A program made the position numbers and the translations under genes. Below, one piece after another: positions 1 through 5,878 of a stretch of 9,047 nt of DNA (the stretch's first letter is position 1; each line of letters starts with the position of its first letter). The stretch is from positions 16,623 through 25,669 of the forward strand of contig PMEC01000048.1 of assembly GCA_003155705.1 (NCBI GenBank). The letters are read 5' to 3'. The notes under the pieces are model-generated. The model saw only the letters and a list, made by a program, of their open reading frames with translations, searched no databases and was not told where the DNA came from. Source of the DNA: Bacteroidales bacterium. GTDB taxonomy: Bacteria > Bacteroidota > Bacteroidia > Bacteroidales > VadinHA17.

Positions 1-726
1 TTTTGTTCTCAGGATATGTTCAATGATTTTTCTCCTGAATATCTGGAATCATTCAGGTACTATTTTGATATAATTCTCAAACCTTTCAGCAGATTTGCCC
101 TTAAAGCTATTGAAAAGATCAAACCGCTTGATATCGCAATTATATGTCCGGGTCACGGGCCTATCCACAAAGACAACTGGAAGCAGATTGTTGATTTGAC
201 AGAAAGGGAATCTGAAGCATATGTAAAGCTGACTGCAGACCGTAGTGTGAAAAATGTTCTTATTACTTATGTTTCGGCCTATGGCTACACCAGATTAATG
301 GCAGAACAAATTGCTGATGGCATGAGGGAGACAGAAAACATTAATATTACTTTAAAAGATATTGAGACTATTCCTATGGGAGAGCTTGAATCGGAAATTG
401 TGATATCTGATGCAATTCTTGTCGGATCACCAACAATAAATCAGAATACATTGTTGCCGGTTTATAAGTTATTTTCACTTATCAATCCTCTCAGAGACAA
501 ATCCAAAATTGCAGGTGCATTCGGATCATATGGATGGAGCGGTGAAGCTCCAAGAATAATAATTGATAATTTGCGAAACCTGAAACTTAAAGTATTCGAG
601 GATACTGCTGCAATGAAATTTTTTCCGGGGGATGAAAAGTCCCTTGCACTAAAGGATTATGGAAAACGGTTTGCAGCATTTGTTACAGCTCAATGTGATG
701 ATAAAAGTAAAAATCCCGGTAACTAG
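1..726 (+). CDS. A-type flavoprotein / flavodiiron protein, 3' part (5'-truncated)
   Basis: C-terminal 241 residues of a flavodiiron protein, a cytosolic enzyme that reduces O2 to water and/or NO to N2O. The frame is open from nucleotide 1 (FCSQDMFNDF), so the Met at nucleotide 16 is internal and the start lies outside the window. Residues 1-60 are the end of the metallo-beta-lactamase-like domain. CPGHGPI carries a His (fragment residue 52) that fits the last diiron ligand. Residues ~85-230 form a flavodoxin domain: the FMN phosphate loop is YVSAYGYTR (90-98), followed by VGSPT (141-145) and FGSYGWSGEAP (174-184). There is no rubredoxin or flavin-reductase extension, so electrons must come from a separate donor. 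The family is typical of anaerobes and fits the nearby cytochrome bd as part of an oxygen-defence set. Whether O2 or NO is preferred cannot be read here. Other diiron ligands lie upstream and are unseen. Confidence 0.93.
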   Translation, partial: FCSQDMFNDFSPEYLESFRYYFDIILKPFSRFALKAIEKIKPLDIAIICPGHGPIHKDNWKQIVDLTERESEAYVKLTADRSVKNVLITYVSAYGYTRLMAEQIADGMRETENINITLKDIETIPMGELESEIVISDAILVGSPTINQNTLLPVYKLFSLINPLRDKSKIAGAFGSYGWSGEAPRIIIDNLRNLKLKVFEDTAAMKFFPGDEKSLALKDYGKRFAAFVTAQCDDKSKNPGN

Positions 727-744
727 CCGGGATTCTTACTTTTA
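702..744. terminator. Shared hairpin terminator between convergent genes
   Basis: Inverted repeat with arms 702-719 (TAAAAGTAAAAATCCCGG) and 727-744 (CCGGGATTCTTACTTTTA). There are 17 pairs and one A-C mismatch (711/735), and the loop is about 7 nt. The base of the stem is A/T-rich, so each strand carries U-rich sequence at its 3' side, as in a bidirectional intrinsic terminator. The flavoprotein stop codon (724-726) lies in the loop, so the left arm is coding. The hsp20 stop lies only 5 nt beyond the right arm. No long pure T tract follows in either direction, so strength is uncertain. Confidence 0.75.
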
Positions 745-749
745 TGAGC

Positions 750-1175
750 TTATGAAACCTTTACCTCTCTGCTGAGTTTTGCTTTTTCTTCTTCTTCTTT
801 TGGAAGCTCAACTGAAAGAATACCATCTTTATAATTGGCTCCGATCTTATCTTTATTTACATTTTCAGGAAGGTAAAAACTTCTGCAAAATGATGAGTAA
901 CTAAATTCCCTTCTTTTGAAACCATCATGAGTTTCTTCTTTTTCTTTATTGTTCTCAGAAGATATTGTAAGTACATCTTCATGTATCTCAATCTTGAGAT
1001 CTTTCTTATCAATTCCGGGAACTGCAAGGTCCAGAACGAATCTCTTCTCATCTTCTTTGATATTTACTGCCGGGATTGAAGTACTCCTCTGAGATACAAC
1101 CGGAAAGAAATCATCATCAAATAAGTTCGACCATAAAAATGGTTTGTAACTTCTTCTTGTAATCATTGGTAACAT
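750..1175 (-). CDS. Small heat shock protein, Hsp20/alpha-crystallin family
   Basis: A 141-aa ATP-independent holding chaperone that binds unfolding proteins and keeps them available for refolding. The N-terminal arm (1-33) is short and aromatic (LWSNLFDDDFF). The alpha-crystallin domain covers ~34-126, running from PAVNIKED through LAVPGIDKKDLKIEI to the signature GANYKDGILSVELPK. The C-terminal tail has VKV (residues 138-140), equivalent to the I/V-x-I/V motif that docks on neighbouring dimers during oligomer assembly. The length is normal for bacterial Hsp20. The start at 1175 is chosen because a strong AGGAGG lies 8 nt upstream; the Met at codon 4 would be too far from it. It is a monocistronic gene with its own terminator. 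No CIRCE inverted repeat (HrcA site) was seen upstream, so the mode of heat or stress control is not visible. Confidence 0.95.
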   Translation of the reverse strand: MLPMITRRSYKPFLWSNLFDDDFFPVVSQRSTSIPAVNIKEDEKRFVLDLAVPGIDKKDLKIEIHEDVLTISSENNKEKEETHDGFKRREFSYSSFCRSFYLPENVNKDKIGANYKDGILSVELPKEEEEKAKLSREVKVS

Positions 1176-1183
1176 GGCTTTGT

Positions 1184-1189
1184 CCTCCT
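1184..1189 (-). promoter_or_regulatory. Strong Shine-Dalgarno of the hsp20 gene
   Basis: On the minus strand AGGAGG ends 8 nt before the ATG at 1175 (TATAGGAGGACAAAGCC then ATG). It is the only near-consensus ribosome binding site found before any start in this window. It fixes the hsp20 start and suggests high translation of this chaperone. Confidence 0.85.
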
Positions 1190-1252
1190 ATAAATTTTAT
1201 TTGTTAAACATTATTTTTTAAATTCATTTATACGTTTTCAATATCTGTTCCA

Positions 1253-1287
1253 TTTGTATTATATGTCAATATGGCATAATAATTTTG
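1253..1287 (+). promoter_or_regulatory. Candidate Bacteroidota-type promoter for the AI-2E/cyd gene run
   Basis: TTTG at 1253-1256 followed after 23 nt by TAATTTTG at 1280-1287. These match the Bacteroidota primary sigma elements (-33 TTTG, -7 TAnnTTTG), with a spacer at the long end of the usual range. Transcription would start near 1294 and leave a leader of about 130 nt before the ATG at 1422. An imperfect palindrome, TATGTCAATATGGCATA (1262-1278), lies entirely in the spacer, a position where a bound protein would block RNA polymerase. This is a motif match only; the region is AT-rich and chance matches are possible. Confidence 0.45.
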
Positions 1288-1395
1288 TTTTTACACGACA
1301 TAATGACAGTACAATCAATATATTTCTTGTATTTTTGTCAGCGGAAGTAGGTGATCCGGAGATATAATCTTTTATGAGTTTTCAGAAAATTGAAT

Positions 1396-1416
1396 TAGGT
1401 TTGTATAATAAAACCT
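1396..1416 (+). promoter_or_regulatory. Second TAnnTTTG element and small hairpin just before the AI-2E start
   Basis: TAGGTTTG (1396-1403) is a perfect TAnnTTTG match without a clear -33 TTTG at the right distance. If used, the transcript would begin near 1410 and be almost leaderless for the ATG at 1422. The same bases form a short hairpin, AGGTTT (1397-1402) with AAACCT (1411-1416) around an 8-nt loop. In a longer transcript it would sit 5 nt before the start codon and could limit ribosome access. The two readings are alternatives. Confidence 0.3.
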
Positions 1417-1421
1417 GACTG

Positions 1422-2615
1422 ATGAAAACAACCCTGAGAAATATCTTGATATTTGCCGGAATCCTGGTATTTCTTGCCGGGATATGGTACTTCAGAGAAA
1501 TTGTTGTTTACATACTTGTATCGGGAGTTTTTTCAATAATGGGACGCCCGCTCGTGGATCTTTTCTGCAAGATTAAAATAAGAAGATGGCATTTCCCCCG
1601 ATCCATAGGTGCATTTCTTACCCTTTTGATAATATGGGGAATAATTGTGCTGTTCTTCTACATATTCATCCCATTGGTAACAAGCCAGATAAATCAGTTA
1701 TCAAGTATCGATAGCAGCAGAATTGTCCAGATTGTTGAAGGTCCTATTAAAAAAGTAGAGAACCTGTTCAGAGCCTTTAATAAAGATATTGCCAAAGAAA
1801 CATCTCTTCAGGAATATATAATTTCAAAAGTGGCAGGTGTCCTGAATATAAACCTTTTACAGAATTTTATAGGTTCACTTGCAGGCATTCTCGGAAATAT
1901 CCTGGTGGCTGTCTTTTCAATTACATTTATTACATTCTTTTTCCTTAAAGACCAACATTTATTTTTTGAATCTATTTTAATATGGGTCCCGGACAGATAT
2001 GTTGACAATGTAACCCGCGCATTATATTCTATCAAGAGGCTTCTTACAAGATATTTTATCGGGATAATGATACAGAGCACATGTATTATGATTCTGGTTA
2101 CCATTGGGATGACAATTGTAGGTATTGATTTTCAGCAGGCGCTTGTAATGGGATTGATTCTGGGAATCATAAATGTTATTCCTTATGTTGGGCCCTGGCT
2201 TGGGCTATTTATTGCAATAATTATGGGTGTTGCCTCACATATGAACCAGGACTTTAATACCGTAGTGATACCATTGGTTACCTACATGATAATTGTTGAG
2301 GCAATAGTACATACAATTGATAATGTTGTATTTCAACCTGTGATTTTCTCAAATAGTGTAAAAGCTCATCCTCTTGAAATATTCATAGTTGTACTTGCAG
2401 CTGGATTTGCTGCAGGAGTGCCTGGAATGATCCTTGGAATTCCGGCATATACGGTCTTAAGAGTTTTTGCGCGTGAATTCTTTAACAACTTCAGAGCAGT
2501 GCAGATAATTACTTCAAGTCTGGCGTCTGAAGAAATTAAATCCGAAATTAAAATACAGGAAGAGAAGCAAAAAACTGAATCTGCGCTGGACGACCATCAC
2601 AAATTAAAAGGATGA
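1422..2615 (+). CDS. AI-2E / PerM family membrane transporter
   Basis: A 397-aa polytopic inner-membrane protein of the AI-2E transporter (YhhT/PerM, UPF0118) family. It has two N-terminal helices (~6-23, 27-40) and one at ~62-84. A soluble segment (~88-145) follows, then helices at ~150-176, 212-236, 240-268, 284-300 and 316-346, and a charged C-terminal tail. Family signatures are the FFFLKD sequence after the fourth helix (~172-177), IPYVGPWLG (253-261), QPVIFS (305-310) and GVPGMILGIPAY (332-343). Members have been linked to autoinducer-2 export or to Na+/H+ antiport, but most substrates are unknown, so none is claimed here. The start was chosen because the N-terminal helix begins directly behind it; no Shine-Dalgarno is visible. 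Only 22 nt separate its stop from the next gene, and no terminator lies between them, so it may be cotranscribed with cytochrome bd. The link could be positional only. Confidence 0.9.
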   Translation: MKTTLRNILIFAGILVFLAGIWYFREIVVYILVSGVFSIMGRPLVDLFCKIKIRRWHFPRSIGAFLTLLIIWGIIVLFFYIFIPLVTSQINQLSSIDSSRIVQIVEGPIKKVENLFRAFNKDIAKETSLQEYIISKVAGVLNINLLQNFIGSLAGILGNILVAVFSITFITFFFLKDQHLFFESILIWVPDRYVDNVTRALYSIKRLLTRYFIGIMIQSTCIMILVTIGMTIVGIDFQQALVMGLILGIINVIPYVGPWLGLFIAIIMGVASHMNQDFNTVVIPLVTYMIIVEAIVHTIDNVVFQPVIFSNSVKAHPLEIFIVVLAAGFAAGVPGMILGIPAYTVLRVFAREFFNNFRAVQIITSSLASEEIKSEIKIQEEKQKTESALDDHHKLKG

Positions 2616-2637
2616 TCCTTTCCTCATCATTTCTCAT

Positions 2638-2877
2638 ATGAATTCATTAAATCAATTTTTCGCCACGTTTATCAGAATCTACATTGACGGGTTCAGAAAT
2701 TTATCTTCCTGGGGAAGAAAGGTCTGGTTGATAATTATAATTAAACTGTTTGTAATTTTTGCAATTCTTAAACTATTCTTTTTCCCTGATTTTCTGGGAA
2801 GGAAATATAATAATGACATTCAGAGAAGTGAATATGTACGTAATCAAATATTAAACTCTTCGGATAAAAATGATTGA
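2638..2877 (+). CDS. DUF4492-like small single-span membrane protein, coupled to cydA
   Basis: A 79-aa protein that resembles, from memory, the DUF4492 family of short proteins found beside cydA in Bacteroidota and some Campylobacterota. It has an amphipathic N-terminus (1-27), one hydrophobic span (~29-50: WLIIIIKLFVIFAILKLFFF) with two embedded lysines, and a short polar tail (51-79). The sequence GRKVWLIIIIKLF followed by FFFPDFL looks like the conserved core. Its stop codon lies inside cydA: the frames overlap by 8 nt (2870-2877), which points to translational coupling and roughly matched synthesis. No Shine-Dalgarno precedes the ATG. The function is unknown. The position suggests a role in assembly, haem insertion or stability of cytochrome bd, but that is inference. 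Confidence 0.85.
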   Translation: MNSLNQFFATFIRIYIDGFRNLSSWGRKVWLIIIIKLFVIFAILKLFFFPDFLGRKYNNDIQRSEYVRNQILNSSDKND

Positions 2878-4426
2878 GAATATTAATCCTGGCCTGATCG
2901 ACTGGTCCAGGGCACAATTTGCTCTGACAGCAATCTATCACTGGCTGTTTGTTCCTCTTACACTTGGCCTTTCTTTTCTGGTTGCTATGATGGAAACAAT
3001 ATATGTCAGGACAGGCAAAGAGGAGTGGAAACGTCTTACGCGTTTCTGGATGACGCTTTTCGGCATAAATTTCGCTATAGGAGTCGCTACCGGAATAATC
3101 CTCGAATTTGAGTTTGGGACGAATTGGTCGAACTATTCATGGTTTGTCGGAGATATTTTCGGAGCTCCGCTTGCTATAGAAGGAATTCTTGCCTTTTTCC
3201 TCGAATCCACATTTGTTGCAGTCATGTTTTTTGGATGGAACAAAGTAAGCAGAAAGTTCCACCTGCTTTCTTCCTGGCTTGTTGCGATTGGTGCAAGCTT
3301 CTCTGCTTTGTGGATTCTTGTTGCAAATGCCTGGATGGAAAATCCGGTAGGAATGGTTTTTAATCCCGATACTGTGAGAAATGAAATGATGAACTTTTGG
3401 GCCGTACTTTTTAACCCTGTCGCAGTTGACAAATTTCTCCATACAATTTCTTCAGGGTTCGTTCTTGCATCAATGTTTGTTATGGGGATAAGTGCTTGGT
3501 TTCTTATAAAAAAGAGGGAAGAACTGCTGGCAAAAAGAAGCATCCTGATTGCAGGCATATTTGGTCTTGCATCCTCACTCTTTCTTGCATTTACGGGAGA
3601 CTCATCAGCACGGACAATTGCAAGGATTCAACCAGTAAAATTTGAAGCATTTGAGGCCTTGTCCGACGGAAAACAAAATGCTCCTCTTGTGGCCTTCGGT
3701 GTGCTTCACGGATCGGGTGAAAAAATAGGTGGTAAAGAGCTTCCCAACTTTATTTTCAAGATAGAAATTCCAGATCTGCTTTCGGTAATGACTTCGGGTA
3801 ACAAGGATGCATATGTTCCCGGCCTCAAAGATCATATTGAAGGAAATTCTGATAAAGGAATATTGTCCGTTATTGAAAAAGCAGAAAGAGGTAAGATTGC
3901 TAGGCAAACCTTGTTGGATTATAAAAAGGCCAAAGAGAATAAAGATAATGAGCAGATTGGTGTATTATTGAAAAAATTTCAGGATCAAGGTTTCAGAGAT
4001 AATTACTTCAAATATTTCGGATATGCTTTTATAAATTCACCTGAGGAAGTAATACCTGAAATATATGGTGCATTTTATTCTTTTCATTTAATGGTTATTC
4101 TCGGTTTTCTTTTCATCCTGATTTTCAGCCTGGCTCTGATCTTTCTTTTTAATGGAACAATCGGATCAAAAAGATGGTTTCTTTGGATTCTCCTTTTCTC
4201 CATTCCGTTACCCTACCTTGCCAGTGAACTTGGATGGATTCTGACAGAAATGGGACGACAGCCATGGATAATTCAGGATCTGATGCCTGTGAAAATTGCG
4301 GTTTCCAATATTAGTGCAGACTCTGTTAAAACCACCTTCTTTTTATTTGTGTTCATTTTTACGGCACTTCTTATTGCTGAAATATCTATAATGCTCAAAC
4401 AGATTAGATTAGGACCAAAACATTAA
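2870..4426 (+). CDS. cydA: Cytochrome bd quinol oxidase subunit I
   Basis: A 518-aa haem-bearing subunit of the bd-type terminal oxidase. It oxidises quinol (probably menaquinol here) at the outer face and reduces O2 to water. Alignment by eye to the E. coli protein gives His24 (haem b595 ligand, E. coli His19), Glu104 and Glu112 (E. coli Glu99/Glu107), His191 and Met408 (haem b558 ligands, His186/Met393), and Glu460 (Glu445). The quinol-loop pair Lys257/Glu262 matches Lys252/Glu257. The signatures EFEFGTNW, GDIFGAPLAIEG and GRQPW are intact. The loop between the helices ending near 242 and beginning near 400 is long, like the E. coli L-type. One difference stands out: the residue matching E. 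coli Arg391 is His406 (SFHLMV). The ATG overlaps the preceding small gene by 8 nt. No Shine-Dalgarno is visible, so coupling is likely. cydB starts 12 nt after its stop. Confidence 0.97.
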   Translation: MIENINPGLIDWSRAQFALTAIYHWLFVPLTLGLSFLVAMMETIYVRTGKEEWKRLTRFWMTLFGINFAIGVATGIILEFEFGTNWSNYSWFVGDIFGAPLAIEGILAFFLESTFVAVMFFGWNKVSRKFHLLSSWLVAIGASFSALWILVANAWMENPVGMVFNPDTVRNEMMNFWAVLFNPVAVDKFLHTISSGFVLASMFVMGISAWFLIKKREELLAKRSILIAGIFGLASSLFLAFTGDSSARTIARIQPVKFEAFEALSDGKQNAPLVAFGVLHGSGEKIGGKELPNFIFKIEIPDLLSVMTSGNKDAYVPGLKDHIEGNSDKGILSVIEKAERGKIARQTLLDYKKAKENKDNEQIGVLLKKFQDQGFRDNYFKYFGYAFINSPEEVIPEIYGAFYSFHLMVILGFLFILIFSLALIFLFNGTIGSKRWFLWILLFSIPLPYLASELGWILTEMGRQPWIIQDLMPVKIAVSNISADSVKTTFFLFVFIFTALLIAEISIMLKQIRLGPKH

Positions 4427-4438
4427 ACGATTGAAACA

Positions 4439-5569
4439 ATGACCATAATGATAACTCATATCTTTTTACAGAATTACTGGTGGTTTATTGTATCACTTCT
4501 GGGAAGTTTTCTCGTATTCCTAATGTTTGTTCAGGGAGGCCAGACTTTTCTATTTTCCCTTGCAAAAAATGAAATGCAAAGAACAATGATCGTTAATACT
4601 CTTGGCAGAAAATGGGAATTCACCTTTACAACGCTTGTTACCTTCGGAGGGGCCTTCTTTGCCTCTTTCCCACTTTTTTATTCAACAAGTTTCGGAGGTG
4701 CATACTGGGTTTGGATGGCTATTCTGTTCAGCTTTATCCTCCAGGCAGTTGCTTACGAATACAGATCAAAGCCTTCGAATGTTTATGGTAAAAAAACTTT
4801 TGATTTTTTTCTGCTTCTCAACGGATCTCTGGGACCGTTTTTAATAGGCGTTGCTGTAGCTACTTTTTTTACAGGTTCTAAGTTCAGCCTGAACCAGATG
4901 AACCAGGTAAAATGGGAAACTCAATGGCATGGAATTGAAGCTCTTCTTAACATTAAAAATCTGGCTCTAGGATTAGCTGTATTATTTTTGGTCAGAATAA
5001 ATGGATTACTTTATATAATTAATACAGTTGAGGAAGAAAATGTTGTTGCAAGTGCTCATAAGAAATTGACTTTTAACATTATCCCATTTCTTTTATTCTT
5101 CCTGTTCTTCATTATTATGCTTTTGGTTTCATCCGGATTTGCTGCAGACAGAGTTACGGGTGTTGTTTCCATGGAGAGCTTAAAATATCTTCATAATTTA
5201 CTAAGAATGCCTGTTGTATTGATATTCTTTCTCTCGGGTGTCTTGGTAGTTCTTTTCGGAATATCCATTGCAGTATTTAAAAAAAGTTCAAAGGGGATCT
5301 GGTTTACGGGACCCGGAACAATACTTACGGTATTATCGCTTTTTCTCACAGCAGGTTATAATGGAACCGCGTTTTATCCTTCAATTTTTAATCTTCAGAA
5401 TTCCCTGACTATCAGAAATGCTTCATCCAGTCAGTTCACGTTAAAGACAATGACGATTGTTTCATTCTTTATTCCAATTGTCATCGCCTATATCTGGTAT
5501 ACCTGGAAGTCAATAAGCAATAAAAAAATTAATGAAGATGAAATGAAATCGGACGGGCATGTATATTAA
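4439..5569 (+). CDS. cydB: Cytochrome bd quinol oxidase subunit II
   Basis: A 376-aa polytopic subunit without haem ligands, forming a heterodimer with CydA. Alignment by eye to E. coli CydB is clear at the KWEF...GGAFFASFP segment (59-78; E. coli HWDG...GGALFAAWP), YEYRSK (106-111) and the end SLTIRNASSSQFTL (322-335) through HVY. It has about eight to nine hydrophobic spans. The N-terminus (QNYWWFIVSLLGSFLVFLMF then VQGGQ) differs from the proteobacterial form. The acidic VTDGFD sequence is replaced by FVQGGQ, and E. coli Asp58 by Glu60. The first ATG (4439) is taken; an in-frame ATG at 4448 is also plausible, since the conserved region starts at THIFLQNYWW. Neither has a Shine-Dalgarno. 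The gene lies 12 nt behind cydA in the same operon. The last base of its stop codon is also the first base of a heptad repeat. Confidence 0.95.
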   Translation: MTIMITHIFLQNYWWFIVSLLGSFLVFLMFVQGGQTFLFSLAKNEMQRTMIVNTLGRKWEFTFTTLVTFGGAFFASFPLFYSTSFGGAYWVWMAILFSFILQAVAYEYRSKPSNVYGKKTFDFFLLLNGSLGPFLIGVAVATFFTGSKFSLNQMNQVKWETQWHGIEALLNIKNLALGLAVLFLVRINGLLYIINTVEEENVVASAHKKLTFNIIPFLLFFLFFIIMLLVSSGFAADRVTGVVSMESLKYLHNLLRMPVVLIFFLSGVLVVLFGISIAVFKKSSKGIWFTGPGTILTVLSLFLTAGYNGTAFYPSIFNLQNSLTIRNASSSQFTLKTMTIVSFFIPIVIAYIWYTWKSISNKKINEDEMKSDGHVY

Positions 5570-5655
5570 GGCGGAAGGTGACAGGCACCAGGCGGAAGGA
5601 AAAAAATATTTAATTATCCTAATGCCCGACACCCAGCGCCCCATGCCTAAGACCC
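5569..5655. repeat. Two opposed heptad-repeat blocks after cydB
   Basis: Block 1 (5569-5603, + sense) is five contiguous 7-mers of form AGGNNNN: AGGCGGA, AGGTGAC, AGGCACC, AGGCGGA, AGGAAAA. Block 2 (5614-5655) is six contiguous 7-mers of form NNNNCCY: TTATCCT, AATGCCC, GACACCC, AGCGCCC, CATGCCT, AAGACCC, i.e. RGGNNNN on the minus strand. The blocks face each other across a 10-nt A/T spacer, with no base gained or lost in either. Folded together the heptads stay in register. The inner heptad pairs at 6 of 7 positions and the others at 3 to 5, so GG/CC steps recur every 7 nt. It is a GC-rich island in AT-rich surroundings. It may slow polymerase or end the cyd transcript, but the folded form is weak. 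It could be a dispersed intergenic repeat; a single copy here cannot show that. Confidence 0.7.
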
Positions 5656-5715
5656 GATAATATTTTAGTACAACGACTCTCAAATATTTTAATACCATAG
5701 ATCTCATATAATCAA

Positions 5716-5844
5716 ATGTATATCAACCAATTAATAACCTATCTTATGTGGCCGGCATTTATCATTACTTGCTGGATCATTATCAAGTCCGCCCTCATAT
5801 TATATGAAAAGAAATTCCCCGGGGAAACAAATCCTATCGAATAA
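5716..5844 (+). CDS. Candidate 42-aa single-span membrane peptide behind cydAB
   Basis: A short frame encoding 42 residues: start MYINQLITYLMWPAF, then a hydrophobic stretch to about residue 30 (IITCWIIIKSALILY), then a charged tail EKKFPGETNPIE. The layout of a short N-terminus, Trp-containing helix, one lysine in the helix and a hydrophilic tail resembles the very small accessory subunits of cytochrome bd (CydX about 37 aa, CydS about 33 aa). Those also follow or accompany cydAB. No direct residue identity with CydX is claimed. The frame has G/C-richer codons than the flanking spacer. There is no Shine-Dalgarno, but cydA and cydB lack one too. It lies 146 nt after cydB, beyond the heptad repeats, which is farther than a typical operon gap. 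T-rich DNA easily gives hydrophobic chance frames, so confidence is moderate to low. Confidence 0.4.
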   Translation: MYINQLITYLMWPAFIITCWIIIKSALILYEKKFPGETNPIE

Positions 5845-5878
5845 TCTGGAAAGTTTTTATAGTTTATCTGATTTCAGA

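Noticed and set aside
1305..1340. TGACA...TGTCA partial inverted repeat in the hsp20/AI-2E gap
   Set aside because: The arms are 5 bp with a long asymmetric interior; not distinguishable from chance.
3133..3907. Several 80-141 codon frames on both strands inside cydA
   Set aside because: They are shadows of the strongly supported cydA frame, with no recognisable domain and no start signals.
5659..5691. Direct repeat AATATTTTA, two copies 24 nt apart
   Set aside because: Nine A/T bases in an AT-rich spacer are expected by chance; no mobile-element ends or target duplication fit.
5510..5707. 65-codon minus-strand frame across the cydB end and the heptad repeats
   Set aside because: Its translation is mostly the repeat blocks read as protein plus antisense of cydB; no domain or ribosome site supports it.
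5713..5720. Minus-strand TAnnTTTG match (TACATTTG) at the start of the small frame
   Set aside because: It points toward cydB antisense, with no gene to drive and no -33 partner.
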